Program-made: the position numbers and the translations under genes
From: Zingiber officinale
Lineage: Eukaryota; Streptophyta; Magnoliopsida; Zingiberales; Zingiberaceae
Assembly: GCF_018446385.1 (NCBI RefSeq)
Contig: NC_055986.1
Coordinates: 24,848,302-24,912,301, forward strand
Reading direction: 5' to 3'
Length of the DNA stretch: 64,000 nucleotides
Part shown: in pieces, positions 45,031 to 57,850 of the stretch
Layout: every line of letters begins with the position of its first letter
Numbering within the stretch: position 1 is the first letter of the stretch
Notes under the pieces: generated by a model
Database searches by the model: none
Seen by the model: the letters and a program-made list of their open reading frames with translations, nothing else
Told to the model about the DNA's origin: nothing

Positions 45031-45985
45031 TTTTAGTTTTTTTCCCATTTTAATTTGTTTAGGTATTCCACCTATTCTATTATTAATTTATTTATTTATC
45101 GTTATTATTATTTTAACCATTACCGTAATTGAAGTAAAGTTTCTTTTTCTTTTAACCATTACCATAATATTATAATTGAAATAAATAATTTCTAAAAAAT
45201 AATTATTCATATTTTTAAAAAAATAAAATAACAACCACCACTTGAAAAAGGAAAAAAAATATATTATGAAATAATTGAACCTTAAAAAAAATTAAATATA
45301 TTATGGGAGACTATTGGATCTGTGATTACTTGCATAAGTTTAATATATGTAATATATCATGAGCCTCTCAATATATGTAATATATTATTTATAAAGTAAA
45401 GGAAAGAGATATTATATGAGCATTTAGCATTTTTGTAAGTCTGTAAAAGAAAATAAAAAAAAATATAGTACAACATAATCATAAATCATAATCTATTTTA
45501 GTTTTTTCCCATTTTAATTTGTTTATGTATTCCACCTATTCTATTATTAATTTCTTTTTTTTTATTATTATTATTATTATAACCATTACCATAATTGAAA
45601 TAAAGTTTTTTTCCTTTTTAATCATTACCACAATATTATAATTGAAATAAATATTTTCTAAAAATAACTATTCATATTTTAAAAAAATAAAATAATAACC
45701 ACCACTTGGAAAAAGGAAAAAAATACATTATGGAATAGCTGAACCTTTAAAAATATATATATATATATATATTATAGGAGACATCAAATCGCCTGATTAC
45801 TTACCGAATCTGTGATTACTTGAATAAGTTTAACATATGCAATATATCATGAACCTCTCAATGTATGTAATATGACATCTATAAAGTAAGGAAATGAGAG
45901 ATTATACAAGCGCTTAGCATCTTTGTGAGTCTGTAAAAGAAAATAAAACAATAAGATACAATATAATCACAAATCATAACCTATA
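45031..45985. repeat. ~465-bp AT-rich tandem duplication
   Basis: Unit 1 (45031-45495) and unit 2 (45496-45985) share, in order, CCCATTTTAATTTGTTTA, ATTCCACCTATTCTATTATT, ACCACCACTTG, GAGACT/GAGACA, TCTGTGATTACTTG, ATATATCATGA and CTGTAAAAGAAAATAAA. They differ by many substitutions and indels, so the duplication is old. Non-coding. Confidence 0.88.
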
Positions 45986-46084
45986 AAACATGTATTCCAT
46001 TCTACTCATCATCAAAGCAATCAAAATATATATCTAACGGATAATATTTATAAATCGTAAAATAAAACACATTAATTGGCATAC

Positions 46085-46445
46085 CTTAATCCATTTGATA
46101 TACCATGTAAATTCACATGCAATATTTTTTTCAACATCATTCCAAGAACAACTACTTTGCTTGCACTTTTCATTAATAGTATGGTACCTTCCCTTCAAGA
46201 ACTTGATCCTAGAGTTAATGTGCTTCACTTTGATTGTTAACTGGGGCAACTTTTACATCATCAAACTTCTTATCTCGTTTATATAATTGTTCTTAAAACC
46301 ACCATCTGTTTTCCAAAGAGAATCAGTAGCCATATCTTATAAACATCTAATTAAGACCCAGCTTTCCTCGATCCAAAACCACTTGTTCTTGCCTCTTCTA
46401 TATTCCACATCATTTGTCTCTTGGTTATGACCATCCACTGTGTAG
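46085..46445 (-). pseudogene. Myb/SANT-like domain gene fragment
   Basis: On the minus strand, frames give KNKWFWIEESWVLI, then MATDSLWKTDGGFKNNYI, then LTIKVKHINSRIKFLKGRYH and a CSWNDVEKNIACE stretch, ending at a GT donor at 46084. This is the layout of the plant Myb/SANT-like (Myb_DNA-bind_3) domain found in many plant proteins, some of them transposon-associated. At least two in-frame stops and one frame change break it. The neighbouring exons are not recognised. Confidence 0.6.
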
Positions 46446-47341
46446 GCATCCTGAGATAGTTGTGATGTGATTAATCGAGTTAAGTTAGGTCCTGTGTATG
46501 TTTGATGTCTTGTGTCTTAGTGTGCAAGAACTTAAGAGTACAGGAAGTCGAGCGAAAGATGGAGCTAGTGAGAAGGATGGCACGGGAGAGAGTCGTCGGG
46601 CTCGGTGTGTCCGAGAGACGAGGTGTTGCGAAAGAGTACGCTAGCGGACGAGAAGAAAGCACGTAACATTTTTGAGGGACGAGAAGTCGAAGTGGAAGCT
46701 TGTTCGAGGAGAAGGACGGAAAATGGATTCGGGTGAGCCCCATTCTGAATGGACAAAATCACCCAAGCGAATAAAGCCGAAACGGAGGAGAAACCAGATG
46801 GTCAACTTCAAGTTGACTGTCCGAGCGCTTGGACTGGCTCGGGCACCTGGACCCCCTGGGCACCCCAGGGGCACCTCCTCGAACACGAGGCTGAGCAAGG
46901 GCGTCTGAGCGCCCAGACTAGGAATAGTCTATCATGTGCGAACCGTTACGATGTGGATAAAGTTTTATCCATGCCCAAGCACCGGAGCCATTCTAGGTGC
47001 CTGGAGCTACCATGTCAGCAACCGATCAGATTCAACCAACAGGTTATAAATAGAGCCCTAGTCTCATTAGTTCAATCATCACTTGTATTTAAATTCATTT
47101 TCTTTTCTATTCTACTACTTTATGAGCTATCAACGCCGTGCCTCTTTTTTTTATCAATTAGTTTATTAATTCTTTTATATACAAGTGTTTCTCTAACTTG
47201 GTTTCAAAAGATCGAGAAAGGTTTGATTTTATTTTTAGGGCAATTCACCCTCTCTTGTCAGCTACACCATAAAGGGACCTATAAGTGGTATCAAAGCTAG
47301 GCTCTCTTCAAAAGGACTAATCATCACCCGCAACAAAAGAA

Positions 47342-48260
47342 ATGGCCGAATCCATCATCTATCCACCAGAATTTGATGGAGACTTCACAACGTGGAAAAA
47401 GCACATGGATGTATTCTTCAAGACCAATTTTGAAATTTTGTTAATCATAAAATATGATTTTGTAGCACCTAAGGATCAACACGGATCCGATAAAGAAAAG
47501 TACACATGAACAAAGAAGGAACAAGCTGATTTCGTGGCTAATGGAAAAACATAGTTCTATCTACTTAGTGTTCATCCGCTCCAGGAGGTCAGTCGGGACG
47601 GAAGCTACGACTTTGTCAAAGATCTCTGAAAAAAATTCTTGGAGCTTGACGAGGGTACTTTGGAAGCCAAATTAGCAAAGCGGGGCATCCTCCGAAGCCA
47701 ACTTATGAACCTTCGGATGAAAAGGGAGAAAAGGTAGCCCAACTTCATGCGAGGATCAAAGATTTGATCACCCAGCTCAACAACCCCAAACAAAAGGTAA
47801 CAAATAGTGACTCTTTAAGGTACACACTTAACACTTTTCTGAGAACTCAAGAGTGGTCAACTTTAGTAGATGCTTACTACATCTCTAAGGACCTCGAGAT
47901 AAGTAAGCTTGAAAGTTTATTTTCTACTTTTGAACTTCATGAGTCGCGTTGTGTAGATACTTAGGACTTAGAAAAATCAAACAACATGCCTTAAAAGCTA
48001 AAAAGGAAGAATTAGATGATGACACTTCCCTCAACGATGACGAAACGACATTTATGGTAAGAAATTTTTTAGATCTAATAAATTTAATCAGGTGCGGGCT
48101 AAGAAAAGAAGAGTAAGGAAGATAAAATGCTACAACTACAATAAAGAGAGACATATCAAGGATGATTGCCCAAAGTTGAATAAGAATGACAACTAGAAAT
48201 GGCCAAGCACAACAAAGCACAAAACCCTGAAGGTGACTTAGGATGAGTCATCATCAGAAT
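47342..48260 (+). pseudogene. Copia gag, broken
   Basis: Starts MAESIIYPPEFDGDFTTWKK, the usual entry of plant Copia gag (UBN2-type), then an ELDEGTLEAKLAKRG stretch, LEISKLESLFSTFELHE and a degenerate zinc knuckle CYNYNKERHIKDDCPKLNK near 48130-48185, where the second Cys is replaced. Several stops interrupt the frame. Confidence 0.82.
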
Positions 48261-48567
48261 CTGATTTGGAGGAGTACGTTGGACTTACACTGATGGCAAG
48301 TCATTAGGGGAGAGCATAGATGAAGGAGGAGACTCCTCAGAAGAAAGTTACAACGAGGAAGAAAAAATAAACTTCAGAGCGGATCTTGTAAGTGAGGTAT
48401 GTTTACTATCTTCTAGCTAATTATATTTAGGTATTAAATCCATGACTAGATCATTATATAAGATTAAGTCTAAAAATAATAATTTGAAAAAGAAAATTTT
48501 AGAATTGAAAATAATTTTAGCAAATACATGTCCTTTAGAAATGTATGATAAACTAAAAGATAAAAAT

Positions 48568-49359
48568 TGATCCTGTCCGAAAGATGAATCAACGGACGCT
48601 GGGCACGTGGCGCTCTCCGAGTCGCTGATGTAGATCTCCGACAGGTCGTACAAACTTCCGACGAACCTGCACAGAAGTCGGGCCGGGAAGGGGCTCCCGG
48701 CGGCGACCCTCCGACGCTCAAGTGAGGCAAAGCTCGACAACAAGAAAGTGGCTCCCAGAATTCTAGAACACGTACCTCCGGCGAACTATAAGGCTCCTTA
48801 TATAGAGCGGTGAAAGAGCTCACGCACACCTACCGAGGCAAATACGGGTCCTCAGCCCATACCTCGGTATGTGTTTGTCAGAAAGCTTACCTGACACCAT
48901 ACTGCTACAGTCCAGGCACGTCTTCGATGGGACAGCAGAACACCTTGCCGCCAGATTTGGAGTATGGCCTAGTCATAGGACTTGACAGCTGTCATAAGAT
49001 GTTCCTTGTCCTTCTCTCCCTACTCCATGCCGGGGTGTCCGGCCGGTCGGCACTCATCTCTGGGGAGATCCTCGGTAAGGTGCTATGTGGGGACTGCTAG
49101 CAGTATGTTACCTTATGTCTACGGCCGAGCATGACTTCCGCTCGACCCTTCGTTACTGTTCAATCGAGCGCCGGAACCCCGACTCCTGTCGGGGTGCCTT
49201 TTGCCATCAGTTATTCACCGGTCGACCGGCCGGGAAGTCGACCCATCCTTCTCCGGTCGGTCGTCCGGTCCGCCCTTCTCCAGTCGGCCACCTGGCCTTT
49301 TGACTTTCACGTGGCGTTGACCCCTCAAAATGGGGGTCCCCTGTTCTAACCGCCGGATA
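48568..49359. mobile_element. Solo LTR, GC-rich
   Basis: A 792-bp GC-rich block starting TGATCCTGTCCGA and ending CCGCCGGATA, inserted in the Copia fragment with an AAAAT target duplication (48563-48567 and 49360-49364). It contains a TATA box (TTATATAGAG near 48797). The end is not an exact CA, probably a one-base loss. The gag-pol frame resumes after it. No internal domain is present, as expected after LTR-LTR recombination. It is likely Gypsy-derived by composition. Confidence 0.75.
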
Positions 49360-49639
49360 AAAATGAAAAATTAAAAGACCAAATTGAAAAATCAAAAAAT
49401 TCTGCATGTGTTAATCATAATACTTCAAGAAATTATAGAAACTTAAATTGGTACCTTAAGTATCATATGGGTCAAATCAAAAAAGTATCGCAAAAATATG
49501 TTCTAAAGAAATTTTTATCAATCTATAGGTAAAAATTTATTTTGGGTCCCAAAAACTTGCTTAGTATAAATAAATGATTATGCATACTTATGTTTAGGAA
49601 TATTAATTTTATTTATAAAATTAAGTTCATATACTTAGT

Positions 49640-50167
49640 GTTACCATTTATTATTAAAAAAATTTCCTTTATTATTAGAACGAGTAAGCTCTTAGCATTA
49701 AATTTTCAAATTTTATTATTATTTTTTTATGAATTTTTTATTAAAAAATCATAATTTAAAATTTAAAATTTTTTAGATATGTATTTTGAAAAACCTGATT
49801 TTTTTTTGGAGAATTACCATTATATTTTGAATGAATAGAAAAATTAGCCTAATTTTTAGGTTAATAAAACTATTTTTAAAATATTCATTTTCAAAAAAGA
49901 ATTATGTCTGTTTAAAATATTTTTTGTATAATCTTTCTATTCGAAATTCTTATCCAATTTTTTTATGGTAACAGAACCGTTGAATTTCTATTTAAAAATA
50001 TTTTTTATAAATTTTTTTAATAAATAATAAATTTTCTATGGATTATTTACCGAAAACCTTATTTTTAAAACTAAAAAGCAGTGCTGTAAATGGCGACAGG
50101 CGGTGGCGGGGCGGTTAGTGACCACCTACCACCTCGGCTGCCTAGGCAATGCCTAAGTAGTGCCTAG
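49640..50167. other. AT-rich spacer left of CACTA element
   Basis: Very AT-rich with poly-A/T runs. Nothing recognised. Confidence 0.6.
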
Positions 50168-50179
50168 CACTACAAAAAA

Positions 50180-50955
50180 TAAAGGATTTCGGGACAAAAT
50201 TGGGGACGAATTTTGAAAAAAAATTCGTTGCAAAAATTTTTGCGACAAAATTTGGGACGAAAATTTTTTCGTCCCAAAATGGTTGATGCCAACTTTTGGA
50301 ACGAATTATGGATTGTTGCAAATTTGGGGACGAATTTGGCGACGAAAAAAATTTTCGTCCCCAAATTCGTTGCAAAAAAGTATAGAAATTTGCAACGAAA
50401 ACTGTTTTTGTTGCAAACCTAGGAACAAATTTAGGGACGAATTTACATAAATTATCCGCCAAAATTGTCTTGATTTTTGCAACAAATTTGGGGACGAATT
50501 CGGTGACAAATTATATTTTGTTGCCAAGTTTGTCCCTAATATTGCAACGAATTTGGGGACAAATTCGGTGACAAAATTATTTTTGTTGCCATCTTTGTTC
50601 CTAATTTTGCAACGAATAATAAATTTGTTGCAAAACTGGCAACGAATTTCGCAACAAAAACTTGCCAAGTTCATTGCACACCAGATAAATTTTCGTCCCA
50701 GAATTCGTCCCAAATTCTGGGACGAAATTTGGGACGAAATTTGGGACGAAATTTGTGGATTCGTCCCAAAATTCGTCCCAGAATCTGGGACGAATTTTGG
50801 GACGAATCCACAATTCGTCCCAGATTCTGGGACGAATTTTGTGGATTCGTCCCAAAATTCGTCCCAAAATCTGGAACGAATTCTGGGACGAAAATAATTT
50901 TGTCCCAAATTACGATAGAATTGGGACAAATAATTTTCGTTGCCAAATTCGTCCC
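50180..50955. repeat. CACTA subterminal repeats, left
   Basis: Dozens of 8-11-bp words of two kinds, GGGACGAAT and GCAACGAA, in both orientations. Between 50690 and 50900 they form back-to-back palindromes such as ATTCGTCCCAGAAT followed by CTGGGACGAAT. Open frames in this block are repeat artefacts. Confidence 0.93.
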
Positions 50956-52464
50956 TATTTCAAATAATTTTTTCCAGCTTCAATCTCTTTCTGCAATACA
51001 ATCCAAATACATACAAACCAAATTCAAATAACAAATAATATGCATTCAACACATCCTAATTTAACATTCAACACATACAAATTTAACATTCAACACATCG
51101 ATCAACTCATAATTCAAGAAGTATAAAGTTTGCAACAAAGTTTACAATATCCATCTTGTTCAAGCTACTAGAAAATATGATACAAAGTTCAACAACCCAA
51201 TGTTTTATAAATCCATCATCCAACCAACAACACTAAGAATACATATAGTCATCTTCATGAGCCACAAAATCTTTGATCCCCATCAAATCTCTTTTGCCTA
51301 CATAACAACAAACAAATAAACTAGATCATGTCTAACAAGAAAGATTGTAAATATTATACGATATGACCATGTAAAAAGAATAATTGGAAACAAAACATAA
51401 ATATGAAATTGCTTAAACATTCTAATAAAAGCCCTAAATATAATAAAAGTCATATTTACCAACGATATGAATCATCTATGTCATAACAACGGTAAAGAAA
51501 ATTATAAGAATTATTTTGAAGCTAAGTACATGTATCGTAACTACAATACAACCTAATATAATTGACACATCATATAGAGAAAAAGAGAGAGATATTGTGA
51601 AGTATGATATTAGGGTTTAAATTTTCTCACTTAGTTAACTTTATTTTTCATTTTAATTTGCTGAATTTATAGGTTTGTCTTTGGTTGATATTTAATGTAA
51701 ACTAAAGGATGTTTAAAATAATTGTTCATTTCATTGTGTTAACTAGTTGACAATTTCATATGAATAACTTTAGCACATTTTTAACAACTCTTTACAAAAT
51801 ATTAAGGTAGGAGAATGCATCGTTATCTAGTAAAGAATTTTAGAATAGTGTAATGTAATTCTAGATGAAATATAAAACTTTTATGTATCTTTATAGTTTT
51901 GAAACTATACATAGATCAAATTCAGAACTTTTATGCATCATTATCATTGAAGACAAAACAAGAAAGAGTAACTTATCAAAAAGAATGAACACAATTAAAC
52001 AACTATTTAAAGTTAATTTTAACATAATTATTTAAAGTTAACTTTATATAATTAAACAACTATAACATAATTATTTAAAGCTAACTTTATATATAGATCA
52101 GTCAATGCATATTAAAGAACTTAGGAATACCGAAAAGAGGTGAACAAATATAGCTGTCTTCAACTACATTGAGATCGGACCAACTTGAGACCTGCACAAA
52201 CAACATTATCAAATCAGGAAAAAATAAAGTCAGAGTATTAGAGACTTCATTCATATTGCCTAATTATGCTTTAATTTTGTTACTGGTACACAACTAAGAA
52301 TCATATAGATTAGTCTACGTCAAAGATAAGTCATCTCATACATTGACAGTGGAACAGTGCAAGACTTAACCTACAAATGGCAGAGTTGAAAAGTTAAAAA
52401 CCATTGATTAATGTGTAAAGCAGAAAACATAAGAAAAAAAACTCCTCATACATTATTAAAATTA

Positions 52465-54070
52465 TCAAAAATCATCACCGCCATCATCGTTATCATCGTA
52501 GGCATCATCATCGTCATCATTGGGAGGATTCTGACATTGAGCGGAGCTCAACTGAAGGTGTTGCATAATAAATTCTTGTTGTCGGCGCATTTCTCTAATA
52601 TCTTTCTCCAAATTAGCCCGTTCTAGGTCTCTTTGCACCCTTTCTTGGTCTCTTTGCGAAATTATTTCCTTCAGATGACTAACCTCATCAGTCAAGGTAT
52701 TTACTTGGGTCGTAAGTGTTGGAGGAAGAAGTTCCCTAATCTTAAGGTTTACCTAGGAAACCCATCCCAATCTTCCCTTTTGGTCCTCCACTGGCCTCTA
52801 ACCATAAACTCAAATTATTGCCAACAGACTCCTCAGACCCCTGACTATCGATGCCAGCTTGTGAGCATGTTTGAGCTAGCTCGAGTTGATCATATTTTTC
52901 CTGTTTTGTAAAACACATACGATATTGATTAGATATAATAGAAACACATATAATATTAAGACAATAATGGTAGGTAACTAATTAAATTTAAACCATATAT
53001 TAAGGTAAAATAAAAATTAATTCCAACCTTGACTGCTTTTGCTCTCGCCCCACTCCATGTGTTATCTTTTTTTTTAAAAGTGCGAGTGAAAGCATCAATG
53101 AAAGAAGGCTCCTTCCCTGTCTCCTTGGTCTAAAAAAACATTATTTCAAATAACGAAATAATTTGATATATATTAAAAATTTGTGAAAGAGTGAAACTAT
53201 TACCATTCTCCGTCTATGCTCATCTATGTTAATGGAGCCTCCCGCATATATAGCACTTGAGTCACCAGAATTGTGAGATTGATTCATTCTATTCAGGTCA
53301 CTCCTTTGTTTACTTTCCTCCGTTGCCCAAAATAGAGTGATCCTCTCCCAATTTTCTTCAGTGATGAAGTTTGGTTTTTTCCGCCGACTCTTTGCGTGAC
53401 TTAATACATGTCTAATGTGATCGCCACATTTCTTTTTAAATATTCTTCGTATCTCCATTTCGTCATTCGGGTCCCAATTATTTAAGCGCTGAAATAGAAA
53501 TTTATTTTATTATATAATCACTGTAAAATTGAAGTAAAGTTAAGAAAATTTACTTTGAACTCGCTCCACCAAAGTTGTTTTGTGGCTGGTGGAGTGCTTG
53601 AATATGTCAAAGAATCCCCTCCCCAATGGTTGTTCACGATCCTATTTATTTCTCGAACAACTTGTACCGGATTTTCAAAGCTGCATTAAATTACAAAATA
53701 ATGATATTATATAATTAAGATAGATCTAACAAATAAAATATTTTATAGTACTTACGAATCACCGATGGGGACTAAAGGGGCTCTATCATTCCTAAACTCA
53801 GCAAATGAATTTCTTGCTGAGTCAGGAGGATCTGAGTGGACAGGTAACTGTTCTGGGTAAGGTACTTGTGGCGGCGAATATGAAACCGGTGCAGAAGGTA
53901 CATGAGAAGGGCCCGGCTGATGAAGGGTGGCATAGGTACACTGGCAGGAGAATATGATGCCGGTGGAGAAGACACATGGGATGGGCCTGCTTGAGTAGGG
54001 GGTGGATTAGGTTCACTGGCAGGTGATGGATGTGTCTGGTCCTGTGGTCGCCGTCTACGTCCACCACGTC
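52465..54070 (-). pseudogene. CACTA second gene, Transposase_24-type protein
   Basis: Minus-strand exons from high to low coordinates: a Pro-rich N-terminus after a basic RRGGRRRRP stretch (about 53800-54068); ENPVQVVREINRIVNNHWGG (53590-53690); the conserved core with WDPNDEMEIRRIFKKKCGDH, NFITEENWERITLFW and SIYAGGS-like SAIYAGGSINIDEHRRRM (53200-53490); a KETGKEPSFIDAFTR exon (53030-53135); EKYDQLELAQTCSQAG (52745-52905); and a C-terminal coiled coil with SHLKEIISQRDQERVQRDLE ending in an Asp-rich tail, stop at 52465. This is the Transposase_24 (Ptta/En/Spm) family, the DNA-binding partner of CACTA transposase. A frame change near 52740 suggests damage, so the gene is scored as a pseudogene. 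Intron limits are only approximate. Confidence 0.78.
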
Positions 54071-54332
54071 GAAATATATGCTGGAAATTTCAACAATTTA
54101 ATAAAGTTAATTACAGATCTAATACATAACAAAGGATAATTAAAAACTTACCATTTTTATGTAAAGATTATGGAAAAGGATGGAGGGGAAATTTATGAAA
54201 TGTGACCTCTGATGACCTGTAGGAATAAATACAATGTGTTAACAGATAAAGTAAATCAAATTATAAAAGAGACAGTATATACAATAAAATATGGGAAATT
54301 TCTTTAAATAAGCTAACAAAACTTACCCATCA

Positions 54333-57300
54333 TCAAAAATCAAAGTCATCATTGTCATTATCATCCTCATCCTCCTCTTCCTCTTCCTCCTCCTCTTCCT
54401 CTTCCTCTTCCTCTTCCTCCTCCTCCTCCTCCTCCTCCTCCTCCTCCTCATCATCATCATCATCAATTTCACTTCTATCTACGTTGATTACTACACCGTT
54501 GGGATCTCGTAAAGTTGGAATAATATATTCCTCAGTCTGAAAGGTGTTTGAAACTTCCTCTTGTTGATATGCAATGTTTTCGTGCTTTAGTTTTACAAAC
54601 AGCCCACCAATCAATCTTATTCGTTTCAAACTCGGATATGAAGAATAGAATACTTGAATTGCTTGTTGTGCCAACACAAATGGTTCATATCTCTTATAAA
54701 ATCTCTTATGATTTATTTCAACTAAATTATAATGTGGATGCACTTTCATCCCTCTAACAGGTCAAACCATGACACATAAATAATATAACTTGCATTTGTG
54801 GTCCTGGGTATTCTACTTCTATAATTTCATCCAACAAACCATAAAAATCATTACTTGGACCTCCTTCATTGGATGACGATACGCACACCCCACTATTCAT
54901 GGTATTCTCGCCCATTCCATAGTCTTGAGTATGAAAATTATATCCATTTATGAAATATGCTGGCCAAGTGCGTCGCATGAATTTGGACCCCATGACGGAT
55001 GGATTAGCCATTCTTGTTCAAGGTGAGATTGATTAGCTTGAACCTAAGGTCAAAACACAAATTGTTAAAAGTATGCATATGTATCACACAAATATAGATT
55101 TTTACTTACATATGATTTGAACCATGCAGCAAATTCTTCTTCACAAAATCGATCGAACTCTTGTGCCGATAATTCAGAATATAAGTTGGTAAATATCCTA
55201 CTCAAAAAAACATATTGTTACACAAATAATTGAAAAAATAAAGAAATAAAAATAAAAATATATACTTACTCGTAATATGATGATACTTGGACAATTTAGT
55301 AAAATATATGTTTGGGTCGCCATTCTTTACAGTTAAGTATCTTTGTTTACATGGTCCACTTGGTCGACCTAGTTAAAAATTGAAAATGAGGTAACATTTG
55401 GATCAATAGGACCCTCATCATTTCTGCTCTTCGCCTTTTGCATTGAACATGAGGTTCAAAATAATATGATGCAAAAGTGGTGACTTCCTCCACAATGTAT
55501 GCATTAACAATAGAGGCTTCAACTCGTGCTTTATTTTTCACCTTTTTCTTCAAATGATATAAGAATCTGTTGAAGATATATAAAATTATATTAAATATAT
55601 ATATATATATAAATAATCCAGGAGTAGAAATATTTTTTTTTCATTCAAACATTCGAATTATACAAATAACACACTCTACCTTTCAAATGGATACATCCAC
55701 CGAAAATGAACGGGTCCTCCAACTTTGGCCTCATATGGCAAGTGAACCAAAAGATGCTCCATGGAGTCAAAAAAAGAGGGTGGAAATATTCTTTCCAAAT
55801 TGCACAAAATGATTGGAATATCTCTCTCTAACTTCTCCATGTGTGAACGTTTCAAAACTGTTGAGCAAATATCATGTAGGAAAATACTTAACTCCGTAAT
55901 CGCTCCCCATACAAATTGTGGTAAGAGTTCCTTAAAAGCAATAGGAATCAGTCTTTGCATTATGATATGACAATCATGACTTTTCATACCAATTAACTTC
56001 CATTCTTTCATATCAACACATCTTCCAAGATTAGAGACATACCCATCTGGAAATTTCAAAGATTTCAACCATTCACATAGGACACGTCTTTGATCCTTAT
56101 TTAATGTATAAATTGCCTTTGGCTTTGGTCCTCTACTATTTTCATCGACATCAAGAGTGGGTCTTTTACATATGAGTCGCATATCTTTTCTTGCATTGAG
56201 ATTGTCTTTTGTTTTTCCGGTGATATCCATCACAGTATTTATCAGATTATCAAAAACATTCTTCTCAATATGCATTACATCGAGATTATGATGTATCAAA
56301 TGACTAAACCAATACGGTAAATCCCAAAATATACTTCGTTTAGTCCATTTATGTGTACTCCCATATTCATAATTTGTACCATATGGTTGTTCAATAACAG
56401 AGGGAAAGTGATGCACTCTGTACCAAATATCTTGACCGGTCGATCTCGATGGCGGAAGTGTTCTTTCGATCCTATTTTTAGTGAATTCATCTTTATTCTT
56501 TACGAACTTATGATTTGTTGGTAAGAATTGCCTATGACAATCAAAATAACTTGGTTTCTTTCCGTGTTTCAATCTGAATGACTTTGATCTCTCCATACAT
56601 ATTGGGCATCCCAAGATCCCAGCAGTACTCCAACCTGATAGCATACCATAAGCTGGAAAGTCATTTATGGTCCAAAGAAGAGCAGCCTTCAGTATAAACA
56701 TCTGGTTAGAATGAACATCGTATGTAGGAACACCTTCATCCCATAGTTGTTTAAGTTCTGCTATCAGAGGTTGCATATAAATATCTATTAACTTTTTTGG
56801 ATTTTGCTGACCTGGTACAACCAATGTTAAAAACATATAAGGTGTTTTCATGCACATCCCAGGCGGAAGATTATACGGCGTTAAAATAACTGGCCAACAA
56901 GAATAATTTCTTCCTGATTTACCAAATGGAGCAAATCCATCAACACATAGACATAATCTAATATTTCTAGTCTCCTTTGCAAAATCTGGATATGTTCTAT
57001 CAAAATTTTTCCAAGCATCTGCATCTGATGGATGGCACATTAAACCCTCTTCTGTTTGATGAGTTGCATGCCAAGTCATGTGTTCCGCAGTTGCCTTTGA
57101 TGCATACAATCTTTGTAACCTAGGAGTTAAAGGTAAATAAAACAACTGGCTGTGTGCTTTACGTCGTTGATTACAGAATTTACAAACCTCTACTTCTGCA
57201 TCATCTCCCCAATATAGCATACAACCATCTCTGCAAACATCAATTCTTTCAACTGGAAGACCTAAATCTTTCACCAGTTTTTTCATACTGTAAAAATCAA

Positions 57301-57850
57301 GAGGCAAACTGTGATCACGTGGCAATGTATCGTCAAACGCTTGAACAACATCATTAAAACAATCTTGCGACATATTATGATCTGCCTTTATATTTAATAA
57401 TCTGGATGTGAGAGATAATTTAGTCTATTGTCACAACCGGAATATAATGGTTCATTTGCTGCACTCAATTCTTCTTGAAATTTGTAATATATTTCATCCA
57501 GACCTGGTACATCAGGCTCCTCCAACGGCAATGTATTAGTGGCAAACATTTGTTCACTTGTTGGAGGAAAACTAGAACTTGCACCAAGCGTCTCGGGAAT
57601 ATAATTCTGACAACTTGCATCAATTACCATCCTCTGATATGGATTGAATTGTTCATAATAACTCTGATCCCCACTAGCGAGGCTTGAAAATTCCGTCCAT
57701 AATCCTCATCAGATATGAGCAGTTCGCCATGACTTGTCAATTATAATAATTCGAAGTAAAACCAAATCTACAAAGATGTTCTTGACTTTATCGGTGGGTA
57801 AAATTTCCCATTGTGACATTTTCTACACGCCACCTTATCTTCTTGCCATC
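54333..57850 (-). pseudogene. TNP2-type CACTA transposase, frameshifted
   Basis: The main open exon (55680-57373, 565 codons from the first Met) is a TNP2 core: a Cys-rich VEVCKFCNQRRK, FYLPLTPRLQRLY, CVDGFAPFGKSGRNYSCWPV, NLPPGMCMK, MLSGWSTAGILGCPICME, HHNLDVMHIEKNVFDNLI and LPYEAKVGGPVHFRWMYPFE. It splices at a GT donor (55679) to 55347-55566, which begins RFLYHLKKKVKNKARVEASI. Upstream, a transposase-associated domain (GLTPEFITGSRQF, 57750-57960) and a linker (57394-57630) lie in other frames; a one-base loss near 57420 breaks the join. Downstream, a DUF4216-like part (54754-55011, then 54333-54749 after another frame change) ends in a long Glu run. TNP2 proteins cut and join CACTA ends in the nucleus. 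At least three frame breaks make this copy inactive, although the central exon stays intact. Confidence 0.88.
54368..54464. repeat. (TCC/TTC)n trinucleotide tract
   Basis: About 90 bp of TCC/TCT triplets on the plus strand. Read on the minus strand it codes an uninterrupted Glu run of about 28 residues at the C-terminus of the transposase reading frame. The plus-strand Ser-rich open frame over the same bases is a shadow. Confidence 0.95.

Larger units (their letters stand above)
46455..49640 (+). mobile_element. Truncated Copia element (LTR plus gag)
   Basis: An LTR-like region (about 46455-47283, containing TATAAATAGAG at about 47044) is followed by a primer site TGGTATCAAAGC (47286-47297) and a gag gene. 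It continues past a solo-LTR insertion (48568-49359) to a stretch encoding NYRNLNWYLKYHMGQIKKVS, typical of long Copia gag-pol polyproteins. The rest of pol and the 3' LTR are absent. Limits are approximate. Confidence 0.75.

Noticed and set aside
46749..47300. 183-codon open frame as a host gene
   Set aside because: It lies in the Copia LTR directly before the primer binding site at 47286.
50142..51031. Several open frames up to 207 codons
   Set aside because: They run through CACTA subterminal repeats (GGGACGAAT words) and are repetitive in every frame.
54352..54540. Poly-Ser open frame on the plus strand
   Set aside because: Shadow of the Glu-coding trinucleotide tract on the minus strand.
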